From Silvimonas soli (lineage in GTDB: Bacteria; Pseudomonadota; Gammaproteobacteria; Burkholderiales; Chitinibacteraceae), in NCBI RefSeq assembly GCF_030035605.1, contig NZ_CP106736.1:434001-498000 (forward strand): 64,000 bases of DNA. Reading direction: 5' to 3'. The notes under the pieces are model-generated. The model searched no databases, was not told the DNA's origin, and worked only from the letters and a program-made list of their open reading frames with translations. Position numbers and translations under genes: made by a program. Of the stretch, positions 52,895 through 62,140 are shown piece after piece; within the stretch, counting starts at the first letter, position 1, and each line of letters starts with the position of its first letter.

Positions 52895-54298
52895 CTATGA
52901 GCCTGCTTGCGCATCCCCACCCAGCGCCTTGTACAGCGTCATCAAATTAACCAATTGGTTGTAGTGGTTCTCCGCCAGCGTAATATCCGCCGAGCGACGG
53001 GTTTCTTGCTGATCCAGCCAGTCTTTGACGCCGGTTTGTCCGGCGCGGTAGCGGGTTTCGGAAAGCTTTTCTGCCTTCACTGCGTAGTCATAGGCAATCT
53101 GCCGTTGCTCGCCTTCGGCCATGTACTGGGTGCGGGCCGAGAGTGCGTTTTCTACGTCGGCCAGGGACGAGTAAAGCGTCTGACGGAAGTTGACCACGGC
53201 TTGTTCGTACTGCGCTTGCGAGACCTTGATCGTCAGTTGCGTGGTGTTCCACTGAATGAACGGCAGCGTCAAACCAGCGCCGAGCGTGCCGATTGGATTT
53301 TTGAGTACGTCGCCCAGGCTGGTGCTGCCGGTGCCCACGTTACCGGTCAGGCTGAAAGCCGGGTAGAAACTGGCTTTGGTGGCATCGACACTGGCCAGAC
53401 TTTCACGCAAGCGGGCTTCGGCAGCGCGCAGATCCGGGCGGCGCGACAGAACATCGGCGGGCACACCAGCGGGTACGTCCGGCAGTGCGCCAGTGGGCAA
53501 AGCGGTGATTTCTGTTTCGCGGTTTTCCGGTGCCTGGTTGAACAAGATCGCCAGTGCGTTGCGGGCTTCTTCACGTTGTTGTACCAGGCTGGTCAGCGAT
53601 GCTTTTTGCGTTGCCAGATTCTGCATCGACTGCGCTTCATCCAGCCCGCTTGATTGCCCGGCTTTATGCTGCACGCGTACCAGATCCAGCGTGCGTTGGG
53701 CGTAATCGATGCTTTCCCGGGCCGACGTCACGCGCTGGTTCAGATAACCAATCTGCCAGTACAGTTGGGCGGTAGTGCCAATCAGCGCCAGCGCGGTGTT
53801 CTGGCGATCCAGTTCGGTGGCAGTCGCTTCCCATTGCGACACATCGCGCAGGCTCGAAAGCCGTCCCCACAAATCAATCTCATAACTAAGCGCGACGTTA
53901 GCACCGTAAGCCTTGGTGGTCGGGCCGCCGTTTTGCAGGTTTTTGACGGCGCTGCCGGTCACCCCTGCAGTCACAGCAGGCGTGAGGTTGGTATCAGTCA
54001 AACCAGCCTGCAAACGCGCTTCGCGTACTTTGATGGTGGCGGCGGCGAGATCGTTATTGGTGCGCAATGCTTTGTCGATCAGCGCATCCAGTTGCGGATC
54101 GTTAAAGCTTTTCCACCAGGCATCCTGGCTGGCCACTTCACTGCCGGTGGTGGCCGGATTGACCCAATGTGCTGGCAAGGTCGCGCCAGGAGTCTGGTAA
54201 TCACTGCGCAGTGCACTGCCGCAACCGGCGAGCGCCAAGGTGAGCGCCAGCGCGGTGAGTGGAACCATATACGTTCGTTTCATTGAGTTTTTCATCAT
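52895..54298 (-). CDS. Outer membrane efflux lipoprotein, NodT/OprM type
   Basis: 467 residues. Lipobox LAGC (about Cys26), two OEP repeats with family motifs (YQTPGATLPAHW, LSYEIDLWGRL, DVPAGVPADVLSRRPDLRAAEARL). It forms the outer-membrane channel for the MacAB pump encoded just upstream. The start overlaps the macB stop by one base (TAATG). Closest in type to NodT/CusC proteins rather than TolC, since it is a lipoprotein. Confidence 0.92.
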   Translation of the reverse strand: MMKNSMKRTYMVPLTALALTLALAGCGSALRSDYQTPGATLPAHWVNPATTGSEVASQDAWWKSFNDPQLDALIDKALRTNNDLAAATIKVREARLQAGLTDTNLTPAVTAGVTGSAVKNLQNGGPTTKAYGANVALSYEIDLWGRLSSLRDVSQWEATATELDRQNTALALIGTTAQLYWQIGYLNQRVTSARESIDYAQRTLDLVRVQHKAGQSSGLDEAQSMQNLATQKASLTSLVQQREEARNALAILFNQAPENRETEITALPTGALPDVPAGVPADVLSRRPDLRAAEARLRESLASVDATKASFYPAFSLTGNVGTGSTSLGDVLKNPIGTLGAGLTLPFIQWNTTQLTIKVSQAQYEQAVVNFRQTLYSSLADVENALSARTQYMAEGEQRQIAYDYAVKAEKLSETRYRAGQTGVKDWLDQQETRRSADITLAENHYNQLVNLMTLYKALGGDAQAGS

Positions 54299-56265
54299 TA
54301 TTCGCGCGCCAGCGCTTCAATCGGATCCAGCCGGGCCGCGTTGCGGGCGGGCATAAAGCCAAAGATCACGCCAATCAGCGTCGAGCAAACGCAGGCCGCC
54401 ACAATCGAGCCCACCGAGAATTTCATCGACATCACCGAGACAAACATCGAGAACACCACGCCGATCCCGAAAGACAGCAACACGCCTATCACGCCGCCAA
54501 TCAGGCAAACCAGCACGGCCTCAATCAGGAACTGCTGCAGGATATCGTTCTGCCGTGCGCCGACCGCCATGCGAATGCCAATCTCATGCGTGCGCTCAGT
54601 GACCGATACCAGCATGATGTTCATCACGCCGATCCCGCCCACGATGAGCGAAATCACGGCAATCGCCGAGATCAGTAGCGTCAGCGTGCCGGTCGTTTTT
54701 TCCACCGTTTTGAGGATGCTGTCCGATGAATTGGTAAAGAAGTCGGTGGTACCGTGGCGCAGGGTCAGCACTTTGGTCAGGCTTTGCTCGGCCAGATCAT
54801 TGGGCATGCCATCGCGCACCCGCACCGTGATGCTGTTGAAATACTGCTGGCCCAACAACCGCCCCATCGCCGTGGTGTAGGGGATGAACACCTGCAAATT
54901 GGAGTTGCTGCCAAACGCACTTTCTTTCTTCTCGGCCACCGCCACAATCGTGCAAGGCAAGCTGCCGACCAAAATCACCTTGCCGACCGGGTTTTCCCAG
55001 GTTTTGAAGAGTTTGTTGCGAGTGTTGTCATCGATCACCACGGTTTGCGCCTGGCGGCGGACTTCATCCGCGCCAAACGCCACGCCACCGGCCATTTTCA
55101 TGTCGCGCACACGAAAATACTGTTCGCCCACGCCGCTAACCGAGGACGTTGCCGTGACGTTGCCGTAACGCAGTGTTTCACTGCCAGAAACCGAGGGCGT
55201 GACGCTGTCGATAAAGAACTGTGATTGCAGCACGGCCAAGTCGCTGGGCGTGAGGGTGCGAATCGAACTGGCCTTGTCGTCGCCCCAGCCTTTACCGGGG
55301 AAGACATCAATGGTGTTGGTGCCGATGGAACTGATGTCATCAATCACCTTCTGCCGCGCGCCCTGCCCCAGCGCCACTACCGACACCACCGACGTAATGC
55401 CGATGATGATGCCGAGCATGGTCAGCAGCGTGCGCATGCGGTGCGTCGCCATGGCAATCCAGGCCATCTTGAATGCCTCACCAAAGCGCCCCCAATTGGC
55501 GTTCAGCAGGTTCTGCCGGTGTGTCAGCGGCTTTTCCAGCACCACTTTCACCGGGTCTGCGGCTTGCTCGTTGCGGCGATCAGCGATGATTTCGCCGTCA
55601 TGAATCTCGATGATGCGCTCCGCGTTGCTGGCCACTTGCATATCGTGCGTGACCAGAATCACCGTATGCCCGCGCTGGTGCAACTCACGCAAGATCGCCA
55701 TGACCTCTTCGCCACTGCGGCTATCGAGCGCGCCGGTGGGCTCATCGGCCAGGATCACATCGCCGCCGTTCATAAGCGCGCGGGCGATACTCACGCGTTG
55801 TTGCTGACCACCGGACAACTGACTTGGCCGATGCATCGTCTTGTCAGACAAACCCAGCCGCCGCAACAGTTCCTGCGCCCGGGCGCGGCGTTGCTGTTTG
55901 TCGGTACCCACATATACGGCGGGGATTTCGGCGTTTTCCTCGGCGCTCAAATGCGGCAACAGGTGGTAACGCTGAAAGATGAACCCAAAGTGCTCGCGCC
56001 TTAGCGTGGCCAGATCATCACCTTCCAGCTCACGCGTTTCGCGCCCGGCCACCCGGTAACTACCGGAGGAGGGCCGATCCAGGCAGCCAAGAATGTTCAT
56101 CAACGTGGATTTGCCGGAGCCGGATTGGCCGACAATGGCGACCATTTCACCAGCATGAATGGTCAGGTTCACGTCCTTCAGGACCGTGACCTCTTCTTCC
56201 CCGGCGGGAAAGCGGCGCTCCAGATGCGTCAGCTCCAGCAGCGCCTTGCGGGTTTCCTGAGTCAT
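54298..56265 (-). CDS. macB: MacB-type ABC transporter, ATPase-permease fusion
   Basis: 655 residues. N-terminal ATPase (Walker A GQSGSGKST, signature LSGGQQQRVSIARAL, Walker B VILADEPTGALD), then a membrane segment near residue 285, a large periplasmic MacB_PCD domain (about 300-500) and three C-terminal FtsX-type membrane segments. It drives export of macrolides, peptides or similar substrates with MacA and an outer-membrane channel. ATG 56265 (MTQETRKALLEL) is chosen by family fit. A MITE-like repeat separates it from macA. Confidence 0.95.
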   Translation of the reverse strand: MTQETRKALLELTHLERRFPAGEEEVTVLKDVNLTIHAGEMVAIVGQSGSGKSTLMNILGCLDRPSSGSYRVAGRETRELEGDDLATLRREHFGFIFQRYHLLPHLSAEENAEIPAVYVGTDKQQRRARAQELLRRLGLSDKTMHRPSQLSGGQQQRVSIARALMNGGDVILADEPTGALDSRSGEEVMAILRELHQRGHTVILVTHDMQVASNAERIIEIHDGEIIADRRNEQAADPVKVVLEKPLTHRQNLLNANWGRFGEAFKMAWIAMATHRMRTLLTMLGIIIGITSVVSVVALGQGARQKVIDDISSIGTNTIDVFPGKGWGDDKASSIRTLTPSDLAVLQSQFFIDSVTPSVSGSETLRYGNVTATSSVSGVGEQYFRVRDMKMAGGVAFGADEVRRQAQTVVIDDNTRNKLFKTWENPVGKVILVGSLPCTIVAVAEKKESAFGSNSNLQVFIPYTTAMGRLLGQQYFNSITVRVRDGMPNDLAEQSLTKVLTLRHGTTDFFTNSSDSILKTVEKTTGTLTLLISAIAVISLIVGGIGVMNIMLVSVTERTHEIGIRMAVGARQNDILQQFLIEAVLVCLIGGVIGVLLSFGIGVVFSMFVSVMSMKFSVGSIVAACVCSTLIGVIFGFMPARNAARLDPIEALARE

Positions 56266-56298
56266 GCCATACCCCGCACGCCTGCTGGACGCACCTTT

Positions 56299-56447
56299 GT
56301 AGCCCGGATGAAGCAAAGCGCAATCCGGGAAGCGATGATGGAAAATATGAAACGACCTCGCATAATGAGGGCCGTATTCCCCGGATTCTCACGAAGTTTA
56401 TCCGTTGAACGGGAAAAGTGCCGAGAATCGGCTTTCATCCGGGCTAC
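56299..56447. repeat. MITE-like repeat between macA and macB
   Basis: 149 bp bounded by inverted copies of GTAGCCCGGATGAA (56299-56312 and the complement of 56434-56447), with perfect 14-bp ends. The GTAGCCCGGATG...AATCCGGG motif is a widespread proteobacterial interspersed repeat. No coding frame is inside. It is inserted in the 200-bp gap of the macAB operon. Confidence 0.78.
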
Positions 56448-56472
56448 CGTTTTAGCTTGTTGACGCGTCATC

Positions 56473-57663
56473 TCAATGCCCTGGCGGCGGGCCGCGATGA
56501 TCGTCTTGCGAGGCGGCGACCTTGAGCGTGGTGGTGTCGCCCACGATGACCTTCTCGCCTTCACTCAAGCCACTCAATACTTCCGTGTTGACGTTGTTAT
56601 TCAGGCCGATCTTCACCTTGCGCGTTTCCGGCATGTCGTTCTTGCCAAGCACGCGCACCTCATAACTGCCATCGGCACCTTTCGGGCCTAACGCGGTAAC
56701 CGGGATCGCCAACGCGTGTTTGGCTTCCCCCTGCACAATCGACACCTGCGCAGTCATTGATGTCTTCAATACGTGGCCCGGATTGGGTACGTCAAACAGC
56801 CCGTTGTAATACACAGCGCTGGTTGTGGTGGTCGTTGTGGTGGTGGTTTCGGTGCTGATGGATTCTGGCGCCGGTTCAATTGCCCGCAACTTGCTGCTAA
56901 AGCGTTTTTCCGCCGCGCCCAGAATGGTGAAATACACCGGCTGGCCCGGTTTGACGCGCACCACGTCCGCTTCGGAAATCTGCGATTTGATGGTCATGGT
57001 ATCGAGGTTAGCCATGATCAGAATGGTTGGCGCCGATTGGGCCGACACCACGGTCTGCCCTTCTTGCGTAACGATCGAGATAATCTCGCCATCCATGGGC
57101 GCGGTAATGCGCGTGTAACCCAGGTTGGCTTTGGCGGTATCCACATCCACCGCCGATTGCTTGATCTGCGCATCGAGTGCGGCCAAGTCAGCTTTGGTGG
57201 AATCCACCTGCGCCTGCGCGCTTTCCAGATCAGCGCGCGCGCTGGCGTCGCTGGAGATCATGGTTTGCTGGCGCTGTAACGCCAGCTCATATTGTTTGAG
57301 CAGCGCCAGCTTGGAGACCTTCTGCGCCTGAACGTTATTCAGGCCCGCTTCGGCTTTACGCAAGTCATTCTCTTGCAGCACTGGATCGATCTCGGCCAGC
57401 AACTGGCCTTTTTTAACCCGATCACCCAACGCCACTTTGAGCGACTTGAGCTGGCCGTTCACCTGCGCACCGACACTCACCTGCTTGATCGGTTTGATGG
57501 TGCCACTGGCCAGCACGGTGTCTTCCAGATCCATGCGGCTGACCGGTGTGGTCAAAAATTGGGGCTTGGCGGGTTTGAACAGAAAATGTTGTGCGGCGAA
57601 CACCAGCACAAGCAACACCACCGCAATCGCGATGATGCGGGTCGTTCGTTTTTGTAATTTCAT
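56473..57663 (-). CDS. macA: MacA-type periplasmic adaptor (HlyD family)
   Basis: 396 residues. N-terminal anchor (IIAIAVVLLVLVFAAQHFLF), lipoyl/barrel-sandwich segments, a long alpha-helical hairpin (about 95-190, rich in Ala/Gln/Leu heptads) and a beta-barrel plus membrane-proximal domain. A threonine run (TTTTTTTTS, near 270) is an unusual low-complexity insert. It links MacB to the outer-membrane channel and stimulates the ATPase. First gene of the three-gene efflux operon. Confidence 0.94.
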   Translation of the reverse strand: MKLQKRTTRIIAIAVVLLVLVFAAQHFLFKPAKPQFLTTPVSRMDLEDTVLASGTIKPIKQVSVGAQVNGQLKSLKVALGDRVKKGQLLAEIDPVLQENDLRKAEAGLNNVQAQKVSKLALLKQYELALQRQQTMISSDASARADLESAQAQVDSTKADLAALDAQIKQSAVDVDTAKANLGYTRITAPMDGEIISIVTQEGQTVVSAQSAPTILIMANLDTMTIKSQISEADVVRVKPGQPVYFTILGAAEKRFSSKLRAIEPAPESISTETTTTTTTTTSAVYYNGLFDVPNPGHVLKTSMTAQVSIVQGEAKHALAIPVTALGPKGADGSYEVRVLGKNDMPETRKVKIGLNNNVNTEVLSGLSEGEKVIVGDTTTLKVAASQDDHRGPPPGH

Positions 57664-57872
57664 CGTTTTTATAAGTCTGAGGGCCTGACTGTTGACTGGG
57701 GGATGTTACCTGCGATCAATCGTAATTGCGTGCTTTCAAAGTGATTTAGCCAGCGTGAAATGTAACGATACCGGCGCGATACACACGTCAAAGTATTTGA
57801 ATCATTGCGGACCAACGGAATCTGCCAGCCTCAAAGGCCCGCAAGCATGGACACTTTACTGGCCTGGCAAGC

Positions 57873-58280
57873 TCACTGTTCCAGCACCTGTTTCAGCGTG
57901 GCCAGATCACGCTGCACCCAGTCCTGATCGCGCTTGAAGTCGGCATCACTCATGCCCGGCTGGCGAAACAAGGTCAAGATCACGTCACTACCATCATCGT
58001 TAGCCACCACCCTCAACGGCACGTAAACCTCCGGCACACCGGCCGCTGGAACGCCAGCCGGACTGATGTAATGATCCAGTACGCCGTATTCGTTGGCGGG
58101 CGTGAACCGCACCGGTAGCTCCCCACTGGGCGAATCGGCGTACCAGATGCCGTTCTCGTGCCGGATTCCCCGACTCAAACCGGACGCCCATTGCGGCCAG
58201 TTAAACGGGTTAACCAGAAACCCATAGACGTTGGCCACTTCGCGCGAAATGGAAACCGTAATAACAATAGATGGCAGCAT
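57873..58280 (-). CDS. SRPBCC family protein
   Basis: 135 residues. The N-terminal strand (SIVITVSISREVANVYGFLVNPFNWPQW) is typical of START/Bet v1-fold lipid- or ligand-binding proteins. Ligand unknown. ATG 58280 has GGGGAA 6 nt upstream; an in-frame start at 58316 is longer by 12 residues. It is followed 54 bp upstream by the GST gene on the same strand. Confidence 0.75.
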   Translation of the reverse strand: MLPSIVITVSISREVANVYGFLVNPFNWPQWASGLSRGIRHENGIWYADSPSGELPVRFTPANEYGVLDHYISPAGVPAAGVPEVYVPLRVVANDDGSDVILTLFRQPGMSDADFKRDQDWVQRDLATLKQVLEQ

Positions 58281-58334
58281 GATGATTCCCCAAAACCAGT
58301 TAGCCCTATCAATCAAGCGACTCGCATTGCCGAA

Positions 58335-58970
58335 TCAAACCCCGCGCAAGGCCAGCCACTTTTGCACCGACGGCCGTTGCCACTGGGCACTGACGTAGCG
58401 GCGCAGCTTTTCCGGGATTTCATCGCCATTTTTGACAAGCCGGTTGAGCATCAGTGCCAGATCGGTATCGGCAATGCACCATTGGTCAAACAGGCTGGTG
58501 CTGCCATTGGCGATCAAACGCTCGGCCACATCAATCAGTTTCTCGGCGGCTTCCGTGCCTTCAAATGATAGCGGCGTAGATTCGGGAGCGATGAATACCA
58601 CCTCGGTCGGGCGTTCGATGCGCAGCGCCAGCAAATCGCTGCGCAACCAAGCCTGCACCTGCCGCGCCCGGGCGCGCTCGTAGCGGTTGGTGGGTAGTAC
58701 ATTGGCGTAATCTGGCGCTGGATAAGTATCTTCCAGAAATTCCACAATGGCGGACGATTCAGACAAATGAAAATCCCCCGCCACCAAAGTCGGTACCCGT
58801 GCGGTAATGGATTGGCTGCGATATTGCGGGGCGTAGTGCGCGCCTTTACCCAAGTCAATGCCCTGCACGGAAAATGGCAGCCGTTTTTCTTGCAGGGCCA
58901 CAAATGCGGTCATGGCATACGGGCTCAGGAACTGGGCATCGGTATAAAGCGTGAGCGATTCGGTGGTCAT
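58335..58970 (-). CDS. yfcF: Glutathione S-transferase, YfcF type
   Basis: 211 residues. N-terminal thioredoxin-like domain (LTLYTDAQFLSPYAMTAFVAL; RVPTLVAGDFHLSESSAIVEFLED with the cis-Pro and Glu/Ser glutathione contacts) and an all-helical C-terminal domain. The length and the start TLYTDAQFLSPY match E. coli YfcF, a glutathione transferase with peroxidase activity. Confidence 0.87.
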   Translation of the reverse strand: MTTESLTLYTDAQFLSPYAMTAFVALQEKRLPFSVQGIDLGKGAHYAPQYRSQSITARVPTLVAGDFHLSESSAIVEFLEDTYPAPDYANVLPTNRYERARARQVQAWLRSDLLALRIERPTEVVFIAPESTPLSFEGTEAAEKLIDVAERLIANGSTSLFDQWCIADTDLALMLNRLVKNGDEIPEKLRRYVSAQWQRPSVQKWLALRGV

Positions 58971-59022
58971 GATGTTTCGTTCCGTCTGGTTGCTGGGTAG
59001 TTGCAGGCTGGGCAGGTTTGGA

Positions 59023-59490
59023 TCACAACGGGGCGGCGGTCTTCACGGTCAGGGCCGGCCGGGTGTAATAAAGATCCCATTCTTCTTCGCGCGCCAGGAC
59101 AAAGCCATGGCGGACGTAAAAACGGTTGGCGTCGCTATCACGCAGGGCAGCCAGGTGCATGGGTTGGTTTTGGGCGTCTGCCACATCCATAAGATGCCGC
59201 AACACTCGCGAGCCCAACCCTTGTCCGCTCACGCTGGGTAATAGATAAAAATTATGCAGATGAAGGCCGTCGGCCTCGTGCGTCATGCAGTAAAAACCGA
59301 CGCGCTCACCGTTCAGATTAATGCTTTGAGTGGCAGTCGCGTTGAACTGATCACGCATGCGCTGGCGCGCCCGGTTCTCGTCAAATCGCCCCACTCGTTC
59401 CAGGCTTTCACGCATGGCAGCCACACGGATATCGGCAAGGTTTTCCAGGTCGTTGGCCGTAACGGCCGAAAAATCGAGGGTGCCAGACAT
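59023..59490 (-). CDS. GNAT family acetyltransferase
   Basis: 155 residues. Acetyl-CoA motif A region LHNFYLLPSVSGQGLGSRVLRHL (about 88-110, with the Q/R-x-x-G-x-G/A pattern) and a C-terminal NRFYVRHGFVLAREEEWDLYY. ATG 59490 gives the family length; a much longer in-frame start at 59712 is unlikely. Substrate unknown. Confidence 0.82.
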   Translation of the reverse strand: MSGTLDFSAVTANDLENLADIRVAAMRESLERVGRFDENRARQRMRDQFNATATQSINLNGERVGFYCMTHEADGLHLHNFYLLPSVSGQGLGSRVLRHLMDVADAQNQPMHLAALRDSDANRFYVRHGFVLAREEEWDLYYTRPALTVKTAAPL

Positions 59491-59794
59491 CGGATAAATT
59501 TCCGGGAAATGGAGATGAAGGTAGACCCACAAAGATAGCAGATCGTGGTTTGCCGATGCGTAGTACGCCACTGTAATGCGCTGCGGCCAGTTGGACTGCC
59601 TGACAGAAATCATAATGTGGTCACCCCCATGCCGTGCCAGCTTGAGCTGATATGTCACTTGATCGTAATGCTTACAGCCTAAACTGCGGGCCTGTCCGGA
59701 GCCATTACCCACTGCGAGCCACGCGCATACAAATGCCTGGCGCGCCGTTTTTCCGGATCTTGTTCACTGCGGTACTGCATAAACAGGTTTATCG

Positions 59795-60046
59795 ATGTTC
59801 AGCAAATTTCGCCTTCCGCCAATTCGCGCTCGCCGTTCCCCTTTGTATTACCCGCTGTTTGCCATCGGCGCGGTGCTCACGCTTGCAGCGCTTTACGGCT
59901 GCAAAGACATGGTTGCCGACCCGCATCTTGCCGCAGCACAGCAGGTTGTCCCGACCACAACCCAAAACGATGTCAGCACTTCTCGCCAGCAACGCCAGCC
60001 GCGACAAGAACTGGTCGCTTTGAACGAAAAGTTATTGCTGAACTGA
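59795..60046 (+). CDS. Small membrane or lipoprotein of unknown function
   Basis: 83 residues. A basic N-terminus (KFRLPPIRARRSP) leads to a hydrophobic segment (about 18-36) ending LYGC, which could be a lipobox or the end of a membrane anchor. The rest is Gln/Thr-rich. Not recognised. A weak AGG lies upstream of the ATG. Confidence 0.5.
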   Translation: MFSKFRLPPIRARRSPLYYPLFAIGAVLTLAALYGCKDMVADPHLAAAQQVVPTTTQNDVSTSRQQRQPRQELVALNEKLLLN

Positions 60047-60379
60047 TTTATTGATGGTTTGTTGATACCGAACCCAAGCCGGGTCGAACACCCTAGTTGT
60101 GGGATCGCTACCGTCTCAAACAGACATCCGTTAGCGCCAGGCCGTTCAGCGGCTCTTGCTTTGAGCTGCCTTACGCTTTGCGCAAATTCGCATCATTGAT
60201 CCGATGCGCCAAAACTACTCAGCCCTGCACCAACATGGCGCAATCAAAACTGGGCTGGGTTTCTACTATCAGCAAATCTCCTTACTTATCAAAGCACTGC
60301 CTTCTATGTTGCAATGCCACATCACCGGCATGCTTCTTGCATTAGCCTGATTACCCATCGTTACTAAAGAAGCCAAGCC
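60047..60379. other. Intergenic region without recognised gene
   Basis: About 330 bp before the NasT-like gene. An 82-codon frame at 60097-60345 is rich in Cys, Ser and Lys and does not look coding. The region may hold the leader for the downstream pair; no two-hairpin ANTAR target RNA was identified by eye. Confidence 0.4.
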
Positions 60380-60829
60380 ATGCTGCGCATACTTCTGGTT
60401 ACCGATACCGAAAAAGCCCTGGGCGACGTGCGGCAAGCACTCACCCGCCGTGGCTATGCCCTGCTCCCGGATGCCACTACAGCGCCGGGGCTGGTCCGAC
60501 TCATTGAAGGCCAATCACCCGACCTGGTGCTGGTCGACGCTGAATCGCCATTGCGCGATACGCTGGAGCAACTGGCGGTGATGAACCGCAATGCGCCGCG
60601 TGGATTGCATATGGGCGATCAGCTTGCCGATTTGCGTTTGCAACAAGCCACGCGAGAGCTGGGCGTTTCGGTTTACGCCTCGCATGAAGCAACGCCTGCC
60701 AGCGTGGCGCCCGTGCTGGCCTTGCTGGTAGCCCGTTTGACCCAAGCCGCCAGCGTGCAACAACGGCGAACCGAAACCGCCCGCATCACTGCGGATCGCG
60801 CTTTGCTGTTACACGCCAACGGTCTATAA
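60380..60829 (+). CDS. NasT-like receiver protein lacking the ANTAR domain
   Basis: 149 residues, while NasT proteins are about 190. The receiver-like part (MLRILLVTDTEKALGDVRQAL; DLVLVDAESPLRDTLEQL with Asp53) and the start of the connecting helix follow NasT closely. The protein stops in that helix (TADRALLLHANGL) where the RNA-binding ANTAR domain should begin. Neither other frame after the stop (60830-60940) restores an ANTAR motif, so this is not a simple frameshift. The next gene encodes a NasS-like sensor. In known systems NasS sequesters NasT until nitrate binds; NasT then prevents termination in nitrate-assimilation leaders. Without ANTAR this protein could only bind NasS or a partner protein. 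Confidence 0.78.
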   Translation: MLRILLVTDTEKALGDVRQALTRRGYALLPDATTAPGLVRLIEGQSPDLVLVDAESPLRDTLEQLAVMNRNAPRGLHMGDQLADLRLQQATRELGVSVYASHEATPASVAPVLALLVARLTQAASVQQRRTETARITADRALLLHANGL

Positions 60830-60944
60830 CCCAGGCATCTTTTCAATTTTCCGATTGTGGCTGGCATTGGTTGGTCGATATAAACCATTGCCAGCGCAAT
60901 CTTAACTACCTGCCAGACCATTCGGCGCTGTACCTGATACCACC

Positions 60945-62117
60945 ATGCCCGCCAACTCCCTCGCGCCCTATCGGGCCGGGTCAGACCAAGACATCCCGGA
61001 AAAAACGCATCTGAAGCTCGGCTACGTCGCCCAAGCCGAATGCGCGCCGCTGGTCGTCGCGCAGGTCAGAAATCTGGGGGCTCGTTACGGCATTACACTG
61101 GAACTATGCCGCCAGCCATCCTGGTCGGCATTGCGTGACAAATTGCTGAGTGGCGAGCTGGATGCCGCGCAGATGCTGCACGGTATGGCTTATGGCATTC
61201 ATCTGGGCTTGGGTGGCCAGCAAGCCGACATGGCGGTGCTGATGACCCTGAACCAGAATGGTCAGGCGATTACGCTGTCCAATTCGCTGGCTGAAGCGGT
61301 GACATCTGGTGGTTCCTTGCGCATGAAGCTGGCAGACACGCCACGCCGCCGGGTGTTTGCGCATACTTTTCCGACCGGCACCCACGCGTTATGGCTGTAT
61401 TACTGGCTGGCGGCACAGGGCATCCATCCGCTGAACGATTTACGCAGCGTCACCATCCCACCGTCACAAATGGCGGAATCGCTGGCCAGAGGGGAACTGG
61501 ATGGCTATTGCGCCGGTGAGCCGTGGAGCACGCTGGCCTCCAACGCCCATAACGGTGTGACGGTGGTGACCAGTGGCGAAATTTGGCCCGATCACCCGGA
61601 AAAAGCCCTGACTTGCCGCCAGGACTTTGTCACTCGCTACCCCGGCAGCGCCCGCGCCTTGATCAAAACATTGCTGGATGCCTGCCGCTGGCTGGACGAT
61701 TCAGCGCATCGCGAAGAAGCCGCACGCTGGATGGCGGATGCCACCATCATCGGGCAATCGGCGGATCTGATCACCGCGCGTCTATTGGGTAATTACGGCA
61801 GCGCGCCGCTCCGTCAGCCGCCAAGGCCTATCCGCTTCTTTGCCGATGGCGAGGTCAATTTCCCATGGTTGTCGGATGGCCTGTGGTTCCTGTCGCAATT
61901 CCGGCGCTGGGGTATGACGCGTGAACTTGCCAGCACCACCATTACGGTCGTCAAGGCGGTCAACCAGACGGCGCTTTACCGCGAAGCCGCTGAAGCCATC
62001 GGCGTGAACGTGCCAGTTGATGAATACCGCAGCAGCGTATTGATGGATGGCTATCACTGGACCGGCATCAACCCCGATGGCTATGCCAGTTCATTCAGCG
62101 TGCGCGAGCGCGGCTAA
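60945..62117 (+). CDS. NasS-like nitrate sensor (NrtA/CmpA family)
   Basis: 390 residues without a signal peptide. The NrtA/CmpA-type binding fold is recognisable (LKLGYVAQAECAPLVVAQ at the start; AQMLHGMAYGIHLGLGG; LDGYCAGEPWSTLA). Absence of a signal peptide and pairing with a NasT-like gene indicate the cytoplasmic sensor NasS rather than the transporter's periplasmic subunit. No nitrate or nitrite reductase or transporter genes follow in the window. Confidence 0.87.
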   Translation: MPANSLAPYRAGSDQDIPEKTHLKLGYVAQAECAPLVVAQVRNLGARYGITLELCRQPSWSALRDKLLSGELDAAQMLHGMAYGIHLGLGGQQADMAVLMTLNQNGQAITLSNSLAEAVTSGGSLRMKLADTPRRRVFAHTFPTGTHALWLYYWLAAQGIHPLNDLRSVTIPPSQMAESLARGELDGYCAGEPWSTLASNAHNGVTVVTSGEIWPDHPEKALTCRQDFVTRYPGSARALIKTLLDACRWLDDSAHREEAARWMADATIIGQSADLITARLLGNYGSAPLRQPPRPIRFFADGEVNFPWLSDGLWFLSQFRRWGMTRELASTTITVVKAVNQTALYREAAEAIGVNVPVDEYRSSVLMDGYHWTGINPDGYASSFSVRERG

Positions 62118-62140
62118 GACTGGCGCAACCCTGCCCGTTC

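Noticed and set aside
60097..60345. 82-codon frame before the NasT-like gene
   Set aside because: Cys/Ser-rich, without ribosome site or family signal.
60830..60940. Frameshifted ANTAR domain after the NasT-like gene
   Set aside because: Neither of the other two frames contains an ANTAR-like helix pattern, so a simple frameshift does not explain the truncation.
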